A stretch of DNA of 37,318 nt from a virus. Both the position numbers and the translations under genes were made by a program. Under the pieces are notes generated by a model. That model did not search any database. It was not told where the DNA came from and saw only the letters and a program-made list of their open reading frames with translations. Shown one piece after another: positions 8,527 to 17,286 of the stretch. How positions within the stretch are numbered: the first letter of the stretch is position 1; every line of letters starts with the position of its first letter. The DNA lies in the IMG/VR virus record IMGVR_UViG_3300014904_000020, positions 1-37,318 of that record; one strand, given 5' to 3'.

Positions 8527-9420
8527 ATGGCAAAGTTAAAGGCAATAGGTATAAGTGAATTTAACCAATCACAGCAAGGAGAGTTCATTAATGTAAGACA
8601 ACAGGAAGAAGCAGCAGTCGCAATGAGTGAAGCTCCAGTTTCAAATCAAGGAATTACTTTTAAGATTTTCAAATTATCAGATACTAAGAAAAATGGTAAA
8701 TACCATATGGAAGGTATTGATGATGTTTGGAATGAAAAGAAAGGCAGAATGGAGAGAATAAGACTTTTGAGAGGATATCCTAGTATTTGGGTAGAAGATC
8801 AAAAGGGGCTTGAAAAATCATTTGTAGAGCAAAATAGAAGAAGTTTAATATTTGATAGAAGAGTTTTAAGGGTTGCAGATTATGATATTGAAGCTCTTGA
8901 ATTTTTAAAACTTTGTAATGCTAATTTAGATAATGCTAATAGAAAAGGTACTAGAAAAGTTACATTTTTCCAATGGAATCCACAAAGAACAGCTGAATTA
9001 GAAAGAGCAAAACGAGTTGCTAAAGTTGAAGCTATTAAATATGCTTCATTAGCCAGCGATGAGGAAATGCGTAAACATTGTAATTATCTTGGAATTTCAT
9101 TTGTAGATGAATTAGGTATGCCTAAATCTAATGAAGCTTTAAGAAATGATTATGAACTTTATGCTGAAGCTCAATCTGCTAAATTTATGCAAAGTGCTGG
9201 TTCTAAGGAAGTTGAAATAGCTTTGATTATTAAAAAAGCTTTAATTGACAATAGAATTGATGTAAATAGCAAAAAAGGTTCTGCTTACTGGGCTAATGAT
9301 GGTGGATTCATTTGTAAGATACCGGCTGATAAAAAGCCTGCAAATTACTTAGTTGAATACGCTATGTTCCCTCAAGAAGAATGTAAAGCGTTTTTAGAGC
9401 AATTAAAGAAATTGATGTAA
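8527..9420 (+). CDS. Unrecognised 297-aa protein after the capsid gene
   Basis: The ATG at 8527 (MAKLKAIGISEF) is chosen over an in-frame TTG at 8491, because that codon lies inside the right arm of the 8471-8501 hairpin. The protein is mixed alpha/beta, rich in charged residues, with no membrane segment or signal peptide. Segments such as LLRGYPSIWVEDQKGLEKSF and TFFQWNPQRTAELERAKRVAK suggest a globular N-terminal domain followed by helices. It sits alone between the capsid hairpin and a strong terminator at 9443-9475, so it may be a distinct transcription unit or the tail of a partly read-through one. A head-completion or non-virion assembly role is possible; no family is recognised. Confidence 0.7.
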   Translation: MAKLKAIGISEFNQSQQGEFINVRQQEEAAVAMSEAPVSNQGITFKIFKLSDTKKNGKYHMEGIDDVWNEKKGRMERIRLLRGYPSIWVEDQKGLEKSFVEQNRRSLIFDRRVLRVADYDIEALEFLKLCNANLDNANRKGTRKVTFFQWNPQRTAELERAKRVAKVEAIKYASLASDEEMRKHCNYLGISFVDELGMPKSNEALRNDYELYAEAQSAKFMQSAGSKEVEIALIIKKALIDNRIDVNSKKGSAYWANDGGFICKIPADKKPANYLVEYAMFPQEECKAFLEQLKKLM

Positions 9421-9442
9421 ACTTTCCCCTCTAAATAAAATA

Positions 9443-9475
9443 AGCCCTGTAGCCTAAAAATTACGGGGCTTTTTT
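9443..9475 (+). terminator. Intrinsic transcription terminator
   Basis: AGCCCTGTA (9443-9451) pairs with TACGGGGCT (9462-9470), nine pairs with one G-T wobble and a 10-nt loop, followed by a run of six T residues. It starts 22 nt after the preceding stop and is followed at once by the promoter-like site at 9488, marking an operon boundary. Confidence 0.88.
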
Positions 9476-9487
9476 GTTACTTTTTCG

Positions 9488-9495
9488 TATATTTG
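9488..9495 (+). promoter_or_regulatory. Promoter-like TATATTTG before the tail-ring operon
   Basis: TATATTTG, a match to the Bacteroidota TAnnTTTG element, lies directly after the intrinsic terminator and 17 nt before the ATG at 9513. Terminator followed by promoter is the strongest context for any of the copies of this motif. Confidence 0.6.
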
Positions 9496-9512
9496 TTGTA
9501 TAACTTATTTCA

Positions 9513-10223
9513 ATGAATGTTAATGATATGTATCGTATTTGCCAGTTTGCAATTAACAAGGCGCAAAATGGTTATTTAACTCCATCTGAATTTAATTTGA
9601 TTATAAATCAAGCACAGGTTTCATATCAAGATTATTTATTGGGTGAGTTTCAACAATATCAATACGGAAGACCACAAGCAAGGATTAATTATAGTCAAAA
9701 TGAAGATATAAGACAAAGGCTAACTCCTTTGATTTTACAAACAACATTATCTCCTAATGCAACCACAGGTATAGCAGCTTACCCTGCAAACTTCTTACAA
9801 GTAGATGCTATGTGGGAAACCGATGGATTGCATAGAATTAGATTTGTTCCACAAGACAGTTTATATTCATATTACAATAGCGAAATAGATCCTATTGCTA
9901 GTAATCCAATTTATTTATTACAAAAGGATCAATTCCAATTTTATCCTAAAAATATTACTTCTTTATCTGGTAATCCTATAGTTTCGTATGTAAGATCGGC
10001 TCCAGATATTGTATGGGCTTATACTACAGTTAGCGGCAGGCCAGTATATGCAGCAACTCAAACAGGTTTAGGCGTTACACCTACAACAGGAAGTGTACAA
10101 CCAGTTTGGTATGATGTTGATATTTTAGAGATTATTACTCGTGCGTTAAAATTAATTGGATTGAACTTACAAATAGGGCAGGTAGAACAATATGCTAATC
10201 AAATAACACAAACGGGACAATAA
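9513..10223 (+). CDS. Head-tail connector / ring protein
   Basis: A 236-aa protein that opens the operon downstream of the 9443 terminator. Its start (MNVNDMYRICQFAINKAQNGYLTPSEFN) is helical, as in adaptor proteins that dock under the portal. The middle is beta-rich with PAYPANFLQVDAM-like text, and a C-terminal helix follows (YDVDILEIITRALKLIGLNLQ). The stop codon overlaps the next ATG region, indicating translational coupling. Position just after the head genes and before the muzzle fits a crAss-like ring protein or T7-like tail-tubular/adaptor protein, which would line the short tail channel. Specific family membership is inferred, not shown by a motif. Confidence 0.62.
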   Translation: MNVNDMYRICQFAINKAQNGYLTPSEFNLIINQAQVSYQDYLLGEFQQYQYGRPQARINYSQNEDIRQRLTPLILQTTLSPNATTGIAAYPANFLQVDAMWETDGLHRIRFVPQDSLYSYYNSEIDPIASNPIYLLQKDQFQFYPKNITSLSGNPIVSYVRSAPDIVWAYTTVSGRPVYAATQTGLGVTPTTGSVQPVWYDVDILEIITRALKLIGLNLQIGQVEQYANQITQTGQ

Positions 10224-10849
10224 TGACTAGATATGCTCTTATAGAAAGAATATTAAGACAGATATATAACGGACAACCATCTGATGACTCAAGTGTTACA
10301 TATAACTTGGTTAATCAATGGTTAAATGATGCTATTGGTATAGCTGTTAAAAAGAATTATACAGATGGTATTCAAATGGATGGCATAGCTTATGTTAATA
10401 ATTCATTTTATACAACTTATACTAATTTAGATATAGCTGCTGAAACAGTAGATAATGTTACATATTCTGTTGATTTACCACAGATTCCTATTGCTTTAGG
10501 TAAAAATGAAGGTGTTGCCACTTTACAGTTCGTTGGTGACAAGAAAACTTCTCAAACAGGAATACCATTAAGTATAAATCAGGTTGCTTATATTGATAAT
10601 ATGCGACCAATTCAAAATAAAATTCTTTATTGGATTGAAGGCAAGAATATATTTGTTAAAAGTTCAATACCTTTAACATCATATAAGGCTACATTAAGAA
10701 TGGTTAGTGGTGGTGATTCTAAAGATTTACAATCAACATTGATTATACCAGATGACTATGTACCAATAATTATAGAATATATTAAAGCGCAATTGGCTTT
10801 TGAAAAATCAAGACCAATTGATACAAATAATGATGGAGTAGATCAATAA
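10223..10849 (+). CDS. Tail ring / adaptor protein
   Basis: A 208-aa protein whose ATG shares its first A with the upstream stop, so the two are coupled. It begins with a helix (RYALIERILRQIYNGQP) and a second one (TYNLVNQWLNDAIGIAVKKNY), followed by a beta-rich core and a C-terminal helix (YVPIIIEYIKAQLAFEKSRP). This helical-beta-helical layout matches its neighbours at 9513 and 11138, suggesting a set of stacked tail rings. A Thr/Asp/Asn-rich end (DTNNDGVDQ) closes the protein. Assignment to a ring or tail-tubular protein is from context. Confidence 0.58.
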   Translation: MTRYALIERILRQIYNGQPSDDSSVTYNLVNQWLNDAIGIAVKKNYTDGIQMDGIAYVNNSFYTTYTNLDIAAETVDNVTYSVDLPQIPIALGKNEGVATLQFVGDKKTSQTGIPLSINQVAYIDNMRPIQNKILYWIEGKNIFVKSSIPLTSYKATLRMVSGGDSKDLQSTLIIPDDYVPIIIEYIKAQLAFEKSRPIDTNNDGVDQ

Positions 10850-10862
10850 TTAAAAAATAAAT

Positions 10863-11135
10863 ATGAAACCAATTAGAGATATGGTATTAGTAAAGCCATT
10901 TGCACCAGAGGAACTTACAGAGGGTGGGTTATTGTTGCCAGAAGGTTACAGAGAAAGAAATTGCAAGGCGAAGGTAATTTCAGTTGGTAATGGTACTGCT
11001 AAAGTTAAAATGGAAGCAAAAAAAGACGATATTATTTTTCATATTAAAGGAGCAGGGGAACCAGTTATATTAAATAATGAACTTGTTTTCTTAATCCGTC
11101 AAAATGATATATTAGCTTACGCATCAAATAATTAA
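10863..11135 (+). CDS. GroES-like co-chaperonin (Cpn10)
   Basis: A 90-aa protein, the usual Cpn10 length. The N-terminus IRDMVLVKPFAPEELTEGG corresponds to the first strand and GroEL-binding mobile loop of GroES. The loop's hydrophobic tripeptide is Leu23-Leu24-Leu25, after Gly21-Gly22 and before Pro26. Further along, KAKVISVGNGTAKV and NDILAY near the C-terminus match the roof/barrel strand and the conserved end of the family. It would cap the host GroEL ring, as T4 gp31 does, to help fold phage proteins in the cytoplasm. It lies between two ring-protein genes, with an A-rich leader and close spacing, so it is co-expressed with structural genes. Confidence 0.88.
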   Translation: MKPIRDMVLVKPFAPEELTEGGLLLPEGYRERNCKAKVISVGNGTAKVKMEAKKDDIIFHIKGAGEPVILNNELVFLIRQNDILAYASNN

Positions 11136-11137
11136 AT

Positions 11138-11908
11138 ATGTCACAAGTAAGAAATTATATAACACTAGATTCAGTAATTAACGATTATATTGATGAAAGT
11201 GAACAATCAGTACATAAGTATGCTAAGTTATACAATATAGCAGTACGAGGTATGGAAAAATTGGGACTTGACTTTTTTTATAAAATAAGAACAGTTAAAG
11301 TTGCTATTGATACAACAAATTATACGGCTCAATTGCCAAATGATTATATTAGTTATACTAAAATAGGTGTATTAAATTCAGTAGGTGAAATTATTCCATT
11401 GAAGTTTAATAGTAAAATGACATATTATGGAGATCAACAGCCAAATAGATTGGATTTAACTCAAGATAATACCTTGGCTACATGGTATCAAAAAGATTTG
11501 CCATTGTGGTTTAATTATTGGGATGGGTATGGTTTTAATAATATTTATGGATTGCCTAGTGGATCTCCATTTGTAGGACAATTTAATATAGATGATTCAA
11601 ATGGAGTAGTATTATTAAATGAATATTTTTATTATTCTTATTTAATGATAGAATATCTATCAAGTGGTAATCCAGAAGAAACATTTTCAATTCCAATTCA
11701 ATTTAGAGAAGCAATGATGGCTTGGCTATCTTGGAGAGATATAGCTTCAATGCCAAGTACAAGAAAAGGCAATTTAGGTGATAAAAGAGATAGAAAGCAA
11801 GAATTTTATAATCAAAGAAGAATTGCTAATGCTCAATTTAAACCATTGTATTTGATGCAAGCATATGAGTGGAATTTAGATAATCAAAGAATGACTGTTA
11901 AGGCATAA
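11138..11908 (+). CDS. Tail ring / tail-tubular protein
   Basis: A 256-aa protein 2 nt downstream of the GroES-like gene. It starts with SQVRNYITLDSVINDYIDES and a helix, then alternating strands (VKVAIDTTNYTAQLPNDYISYTKIG) and a Tyr/Trp/Asn-rich region, ending in a helix (IQFREAMMAWLSWRDIASMP) and a basic patch (KGNLGDKRDRKQEFYNQRR). The order fits a tail-tube ring just before the muzzle-like gene; similar helix-plus-beta text occurs in other Bacteroidota phage ring proteins as I recall them. No enzymatic motif is present. Role inferred from position and architecture. Confidence 0.6.
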   Translation: MSQVRNYITLDSVINDYIDESEQSVHKYAKLYNIAVRGMEKLGLDFFYKIRTVKVAIDTTNYTAQLPNDYISYTKIGVLNSVGEIIPLKFNSKMTYYGDQQPNRLDLTQDNTLATWYQKDLPLWFNYWDGYGFNNIYGLPSGSPFVGQFNIDDSNGVVLLNEYFYYSYLMIEYLSSGNPEETFSIPIQFREAMMAWLSWRDIASMPSTRKGNLGDKRDRKQEFYNQRRIANAQFKPLYLMQAYEWNLDNQRMTVKA

Positions 11909-11911
11909 AAA

Positions 11912-14900
11912 ATGATAATAAATACTCCTTTTAGTGGTAAGTTAAATTTAGATGATGCTAACTATAGAATCAGTAACAATGATTATATAGATGCCTTAAA
12001 TATAACAAAAGACGCACAAGGTAATGGGCAAGACAAAGTAGTATCTAATATCTTAGGTAATACATTAATACCATATTCTGCACCTTCTGGTACAAATAAG
12101 GTTATAGGGTTTTATCCAGATAGAGTTAGAAATAGAGCTTATTATTTTTTATGGAATAGTAATGGGTATAATACAATTATTTATTATGATTTAAGTACAA
12201 ATGATGTAGTTACAGTTTTGCAAAGTAAAACACAAAGTAATGGCGTTGATATTTTAAATTTTAATCCATCATATAAAGTATTATCAGTAAATATATTCTA
12301 TAGAGATTTAGAAGGGGATATTTTATTCTTTAATGATGCTTACAATCCTCCAAAAAGCTTAAATGTAACTAATATTTATGGCAATGATTGGAAATTAGAG
12401 TATTTGCTAGTAGCTAAAGCTCCTCCTGTTATGCCTCCAAAAGTTACTTATGAGAATGACACTACAATTACAATTAATAATTTAAGAAATAAATTATTCC
12501 AGTTTTCATATAGATATGTTTATGATAATAATGAAAAATCTGTATGGAGTTCAAAAAGTATAGTTCCTTTACCTCAACAACCTTCACTTACACTTACAGA
12601 TAACACTGCAACAAATAACGCAAGAATAGCTGTATTGTTTTCAACAGGAGGCCCAGATGTAAAAGCTGTAGAAGTTTCTTTTAGAGAAACTACAAATGGA
12701 TTAACAAGTGATTGGTATTTAATAAAATCATTTAATAAAGAAAGTTTATTAAACCCAATAGGGGATAATGAAATTCACGAATTTAAATTTTACAATGATT
12801 CTATATATTCACAAATAGATGTAAAAGAAACAGGTCAATTACAGGATTGGGTACCTCAAAAAGCAAATGCTGGAGAATTGGCAAATGGAAATGTATTATT
12901 ATACGCTGGTATAGTTGAAGGTTATGATAAAACTACAATGGATTTATCTGTGACTCAAACAACAGGAGATAGTGCATATTTTTATGATCAAGCTGGTTTG
13001 TTATTGCTTGCTACGGTAAATGGAACTGATAGTGGAGTTGGCAATCAAATGAGTATATATCTTTATGGTACAGGTACCAATGGTATGGATGGAGAGGTAG
13101 TAACATTAAATAATGCTGCTGGAGGATATTATATAAATTCATTTGCATCTGATGGCACAGATTTAAGTACATCTTATTCTACAACCGATTTAACAAGCTC
13201 ATATCTTGTTAGTGATATATTAGCTGGCATTTCTGCCGCAATGGTTGTAAAAGGATATACTCAAGTGTCATTAGTTGGTAATAAATTGGTTATGAATTAT
13301 TCAGATGGCTTTGTTTTAACATCTGTTGGATTCAAGACTTTCCCTTTATTAGATGATGATAATACAAGATTTGCAAATGTTTGGGACTCTGGTTATCAAT
13401 ATGCAATTCAATATTTTGATGCTCAAGGAAGAACAATTGGCGCACAAACATCTGTTGGAGCTACAATTAATACCCCATCAAGAGTATCAACAGCTGATTT
13501 TCCTGAAATAAGTTTAAATATAAATAATAGACCTCCATTATATGCAACATATTATCAAGTTTTAAGATCAAATAATACAACTTATAATAAAAGATTATGT
13601 TGGGTAAGTGAATCAGCTTATGCTGGTATAACTAATGGTGTAGATAATTCAAGATTTTTTTATATTGGGATTGGTAATATAGCAGCTTATAATGAATCAA
13701 TAAGTTCAACACAAAATGTTGTTTCTTATAATTATACAGAAGGGGATAGAATTAAATTCTATGCTAGATATAATGTTAATAATGAGATAGTATTATTGCC
13801 TCAATATGATTATGAAATAGTTGGTACTGTAGCTACGTTTGAATATAATATAAATTGGCCTACCCCTTTAGCTGTAGATAATAATACCTATACGGCTACA
13901 GGTAATTTCTTGAAAATAAGATATCCAATTGATGATATAACAGCAGATTTTGATTTCCCTGGAACAGCAGATTTTCAGCATTATGAGATATTGCTATATA
14001 ATTATTCAACAAACGCTGATTCAACACAAAGATTCTATTATGAATTTGGAAAACAATATGGTATTGGTAATCCCGGTACTTTAGATGCATATCATTATGG
14101 AATTTCACAATTATCTAATGGTGGTGCAGTTGTACCTGTGACAAATGGAGATTTATTTTATAGACTAAGAACTGTTCCATTTGCTGATAATTTTAATTTC
14201 TCTTCTACTACATTTGATATTGGAACTACAGGCGCATATGTATCAAGAGGTGAAACATTCCCTATAACACTTACTAGAACTGTAGATAATCTAGCGTATA
14301 GAATACAAACACAACCAAATGCTCAAGTTTTTATAACTGGTGGAGGTTATCCAGTATGGTCTGATACAGGGTATTTCTTTTATAATAAATCTTCTGGTGA
14401 ACAAATATTGTCCATTAATGGATCATTTCAAATGGTATCAGATGGAACATCTACTTTCTCAGTATATGCTTTAATTGTTACAAACTTAGTACCATTAGCG
14501 GCAAAATATACTATATCATTATTGCCAATAGAGATTAATAATATAACTCAAAATGTTGATACAATATTTACTATTAATAAAAGATTCAGTGTACCACAAA
14601 CTGGTAAAGTATATATTGTAGCTGTTTCAACTAATGATAGTATTGGAAGTAATAATATTATTATTCAGCCAATGAATTTTGCTTTTGATGTAGTAAAAGA
14701 TAAAACAATCAGCATAATTGAAAAAAGTTTTAATGATACATATAATTTGGTTACAAATAGCAATGGAAGGCCATCTGTAATTGATGCTAATGCTGCACAG
14801 ACTTATTTCCCTACAGTTATAAGATTTGGGCAAGCATATCAATCAAATACAAATCTTAATGCTACAAATAGATTTTATTACGAAGATTTTGATGAATATG

Positions 14901-15532
14901 ATAGAACATTTGGTGATGTATTAAGATTGCATGTAAGAGATAGATATTTAAAAGTATTTCAGAAATTCAAAGTTGGTAACGTGCCAATTTTGACACAAAT
15001 AGTTAAAGATGTAACTGGAAACCCATTACAAGCAAATAGCAACCAATTAATTAATAAAATACAATATTACGCAGGTAATTATGGTATTGGGGATGCTGCA
15101 ACAAGTCTTGCTTGGAATAACTTTGCAGATTACTTTGTAGATGATTTAAGAGGCGTTGTTTGTAGATTAAGTCAAAATGGTATTGAGCCAATAAGTATTC
15201 TATATAATGCAAATGCTTTTTTTGTCGCAAATACACCATCTTATAGAAAAGAATTAAATAATGGCGTTTCTGATGGAATATATACTGGAGATCCATGTAT
15301 TTATGGCGTATTTGATGCAAATACAAATAAGTACATAATTGCTATGGAAGAGATTAATAGATATTCAGCTTTATGTGGGTATAATGGTGGTTCAGCTGTT
15401 AAAATTTCAGAATGTGGATATAATGGAGGAACAGCAATTATGTTTACTGCAGATTGTACATTAACAAGTGGCACAGTTCAAACTATTAATAATTGCACTT
15501 TAACTACCGGAACAGCAATAAGAATACTTTAA
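11912..15532 (+). CDS. Giant tail muzzle / nozzle-like structural protein
   Basis: A 1206-aa, largely beta-stranded protein rich in Asn, Tyr, Thr and Ser. The start (MIINTPFSGKLNLDDANYR, then YIDALNI) resembles the start of muzzle/tail-stabilisation proteins of crAss-like phages, where a 'YxDALN' motif recurs near the N-terminus. Such proteins form the distal short tail through which DNA exits, the counterpart of T7 gp12. No membrane segment is seen. The last 52 residues (1155-1206) are four ~13-residue repeats each starting with Cys, the first two CGYNGG and the last two CTLT. It follows the ring genes with a 3-nt gap. Muzzle is preferred over a generic fibre because of gene order and length. 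Confidence 0.7.
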   Translation: MIINTPFSGKLNLDDANYRISNNDYIDALNITKDAQGNGQDKVVSNILGNTLIPYSAPSGTNKVIGFYPDRVRNRAYYFLWNSNGYNTIIYYDLSTNDVVTVLQSKTQSNGVDILNFNPSYKVLSVNIFYRDLEGDILFFNDAYNPPKSLNVTNIYGNDWKLEYLLVAKAPPVMPPKVTYENDTTITINNLRNKLFQFSYRYVYDNNEKSVWSSKSIVPLPQQPSLTLTDNTATNNARIAVLFSTGGPDVKAVEVSFRETTNGLTSDWYLIKSFNKESLLNPIGDNEIHEFKFYNDSIYSQIDVKETGQLQDWVPQKANAGELANGNVLLYAGIVEGYDKTTMDLSVTQTTGDSAYFYDQAGLLLLATVNGTDSGVGNQMSIYLYGTGTNGMDGEVVTLNNAAGGYYINSFASDGTDLSTSYSTTDLTSSYLVSDILAGISAAMVVKGYTQVSLVGNKLVMNYSDGFVLTSVGFKTFPLLDDDNTRFANVWDSGYQYAIQYFDAQGRTIGAQTSVGATINTPSRVSTADFPEISLNINNRPPLYATYYQVLRSNNTTYNKRLCWVSESAYAGITNGVDNSRFFYIGIGNIAAYNESISSTQNVVSYNYTEGDRIKFYARYNVNNEIVLLPQYDYEIVGTVATFEYNINWPTPLAVDNNTYTATGNFLKIRYPIDDITADFDFPGTADFQHYEILLYNYSTNADSTQRFYYEFGKQYGIGNPGTLDAYHYGISQLSNGGAVVPVTNGDLFYRLRTVPFADNFNFSSTTFDIGTTGAYVSRGETFPITLTRTVDNLAYRIQTQPNAQVFITGGGYPVWSDTGYFFYNKSSGEQILSINGSFQMVSDGTSTFSVYALIVTNLVPLAAKYTISLLPIEINNITQNVDTIFTINKRFSVPQTGKVYIVAVSTNDSIGSNNIIIQPMNFAFDVVKDKTISIIEKSFNDTYNLVTNSNGRPSVIDANAAQTYFPTVIRFGQAYQSNTNLNATNRFYYEDFDEYDRTFGDVLRLHVRDRYLKVFQKFKVGNVPILTQIVKDVTGNPLQANSNQLINKIQYYAGNYGIGDAATSLAWNNFADYFVDDLRGVVCRLSQNGIEPISILYNANAFFVANTPSYRKELNNGVSDGIYTGDPCIYGVFDANTNKYIIAMEEINRYSALCGYNGGSAVKISECGYNGGTAIMFTADCTLTSGTVQTINNCTLTTGTAIRIL

Positions 15533-15549
15533 TAAAAAAATAAAAATAT

Positions 15550-15984
15550 ATGGCATTTTCAGCAATAATAACATTAACAGGAACAGTAGGCACAGATGTG
15601 GGCCCATTTGATTTGTATTCAGATACTGATTCTTATGGCTCTTCTTTTGAAACAGGAGTTAGTAGATCTGATTTGATTTCAGGATATACATCAAATTTAG
15701 TTCCAACAGGCACATCAGTAGTAAGAGTTAAATCAACAGGTACTTGTACAAATTATATAGACATACCTTTAGATAATCCTAATGTTGAAGTATATTCAAG
15801 GTGTTTAGATTCATTTATAGTTTACATTGAAACATCTTCTGGTGTAGATACGGCATTTGCTCAAGATAATATAACTAGATGTTATCAACATATTGATGCT
15901 GGAACATACACAGCAATGGAAGCTGCTTATCCCGGTATGACATATCTTTCATCTTTAGTAACATCAACTTGTAGTTGTGTATAA
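15550..15984 (+). CDS. Small secreted-type beta protein, paralogue of the next gene
   Basis: A 144-aa protein with an A-rich leader. The N-terminal ~75 residues (TLTGTVGTDVGPFDLYSD and VKSTGTCTNYIDIPL) match the whole of the next gene in order: a TLT strand, a G-x-D-x-GP-x-FDL loop and a STG-CTN strand. The C-terminal half is Cys-containing (RCLDSFIVYIETS, ending TCSCV) and Tyr-rich. It has no signal peptide or catalytic motif. Position after the muzzle suggests a tail or appendage component. The family is not recognised; duplication with the next gene is clear from sequence. Confidence 0.6.
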   Translation: MAFSAIITLTGTVGTDVGPFDLYSDTDSYGSSFETGVSRSDLISGYTSNLVPTGTSVVRVKSTGTCTNYIDIPLDNPNVEVYSRCLDSFIVYIETSSGVDTAFAQDNITRCYQHIDAGTYTAMEAAYPGMTYLSSLVTSTCSCV

Positions 15985-16001
15985 AAATAAAATAATAAAA
16001 A

Positions 16002-16217
16002 ATGAATGTAACATTAACATTAAATTCAGGATTAGGTGTAGATTTAGGCCCTAATTTTGATTTAACAGCAAATGTAGGTACAGTTACTCCATCAACGGCA
16101 ACTTTAACTTCATTGTTAGCTGGAACTGTAATTACCGTAGATAATTCAGCTACGCAAGTAACAATAACATCTACTGGTGCTTGCACAAATTCATTAAACT
16201 TACCAATTACTGCATAA
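16002..16217 (+). CDS. Small beta protein, paralogue of the preceding gene
   Basis: A 71-aa protein made of essentially one domain, related to the N-terminal half of the upstream 144-aa protein: TLTLNSGLGVDLGPNFDL at the start and TSTGACTNSLNLPI at the end align with that protein's equivalent motifs. Its single cysteine is in the conserved CTN triplet. The stop overlaps the next ATG as TAATG, so translation is coupled to the following structural gene. Likely a small virion or tail component; function unknown. Confidence 0.6.
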   Translation: MNVTLTLNSGLGVDLGPNFDLTANVGTVTPSTATLTSLLAGTVITVDNSATQVTITSTGACTNSLNLPITA

Positions 16218-16771
16218 TGTCGCATGTACTAACATATCACCAAGATCCATATACAATTTCATTTGATGAAAATGCTAATGCTTTTGAGGCATTTTATTCT
16301 TATTTCCCAGAATTTATGGGAGAACTAGCCGTTACATTATTTACCTTTAAAAATGGTCAAATTTGGAAGCATGGTACTACCCCTTATTGTAATTTTTATG
16401 GGGTTCAATATGGAGCTTCAATTACTAATGTATTTAATACCAATTCTTTAGATAAAAAGACATGGATTTCTGTTATGGAAACTGGTAATGTAGTTTGGGC
16501 TTGCCCAGTAATATATACCCAAATGGACACAGGTGGTACAAGTGGTGCAAAACAAACAAGCGAACTTTTAGAGTCTGATTTTGTGTCTTTAGAATCCGAA
16601 TATCAAGCATCATTTTTAAGGGATTCAACTAGTCCAGGCGGCTTAATTGAAGGTGATAGTTTAAAGGGTAATTATATTGTATTAAAATTTGAGAAAGCAA
16701 GTGCAAATTCTTTCGTATATTTGAACAGCGCAACAATTAAATATATTAATTCACCATTTAATAATAGGTAA
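16217..16771 (+). CDS. Conserved phage structural protein after the muzzle
   Basis: The ATG at 16217 (MSHVLTYHQDPYTISFDEN) is chosen over an upstream start at 16181, because it overlaps the previous stop (TAATG) and avoids overlapping the paralogue gene. The 184-aa protein contains GQIWKHGTTPYCNFYGVQY, an ELLESDFVSLESEY stretch, then ASFLRDSTSPGGLIEGDSLKGN and a closing YINSPFNNR. I recall this kind of text in proteins next to the muzzle of crAss-like phages, where the role is structural but not well defined. Trp/Tyr-rich beta strands dominate. A TATATTTG at 16716-16723 lies inside the coding sequence and is not taken as a promoter. Confidence 0.65.
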   Translation: MSHVLTYHQDPYTISFDENANAFEAFYSYFPEFMGELAVTLFTFKNGQIWKHGTTPYCNFYGVQYGASITNVFNTNSLDKKTWISVMETGNVVWACPVIYTQMDTGGTSGAKQTSELLESDFVSLESEYQASFLRDSTSPGGLIEGDSLKGNYIVLKFEKASANSFVYLNSATIKYINSPFNNR

Positions 16772-17286
16772 TGATTATTAGGGAAAATGATCAAATTGTA
16801 GATAATATAGAAGCTGCTATGATGCAATTCCCTGATGAATTAATAGAAGGGCCATTAGTGCATAAGTTTACGGATGGAATGTACATAAGGGAGATTTTTA
16901 TGCCAGCTGGTTCATTATGGACTAGCAAAATACATAAAACAGAACACCCATATGTTGTTTCTTATGGCAAAGCAGCCGTATCTATTGATGCTCAAGAATG
17001 GTATGAAATAACTGCTCCTTATACTGGTATTACAAAGCCGGGAACGAGGAGAGTTTTATTTATATTGGAAGATTGTATTTGGACAACATTTCACAGAATA
17101 GATGGAATGAAATCTGAATATAATGATTTAAGTGAAGAAGAAATTGAAAAAATAGTTGAACAAATAGAAGATAAAATATTAGAACCACATATTAATCAGA
17201 TTACTGGTTCGGATGTTGGTAAAGAATATAAAGAAATTTTAAAAAATAAAAATCAGGAATTATGGCTTTCGCAATCGCAGGATTAA
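16771..17286 (+). CDS. Cupin-like phage protein
   Basis: A 171-aa protein coupled to the upstream gene (stop and ATG overlap). Residues ~25-112 read as a double-stranded beta-helix: YIREIFMPAGSLWTSKIHK, then TEHPYVVSYGKAAVSI, APYTGITKPGTRRVLFI and CIWTTFHRIDG. The motifs IHKTEHPYV and TTFH place histidines and a glutamate where cupins bind metal. Such cupin proteins are frequent in phage structural regions, where their role is unclear; a metal-binding assembly factor or tail component is possible. The C-terminal ~55 residues form an acidic helix (LSEEEIEKIVEQIEDKILE). The 3' end overlaps the next gene by 25 nt in another frame. Confidence 0.72.
   Translation: MIIRENDQIVDNIEAAMMQFPDELIEGPLVHKFTDGMYIREIFMPAGSLWTSKIHKTEHPYVVSYGKAAVSIDAQEWYEITAPYTGITKPGTRRVLFILEDCIWTTFHRIDGMKSEYNDLSEEEIEKIVEQIEDKILEPHINQITGSDVGKEYKEILKNKNQELWLSQSQD

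Noticed and set aside
16716-16723. TATATTTG inside the structural gene at 16217-16771
   Set aside because: It encodes VYL in that gene and is 47 nt from the next start, unlike the 13-18 nt of the other sites; an internal promoter cannot be excluded but is not supported.
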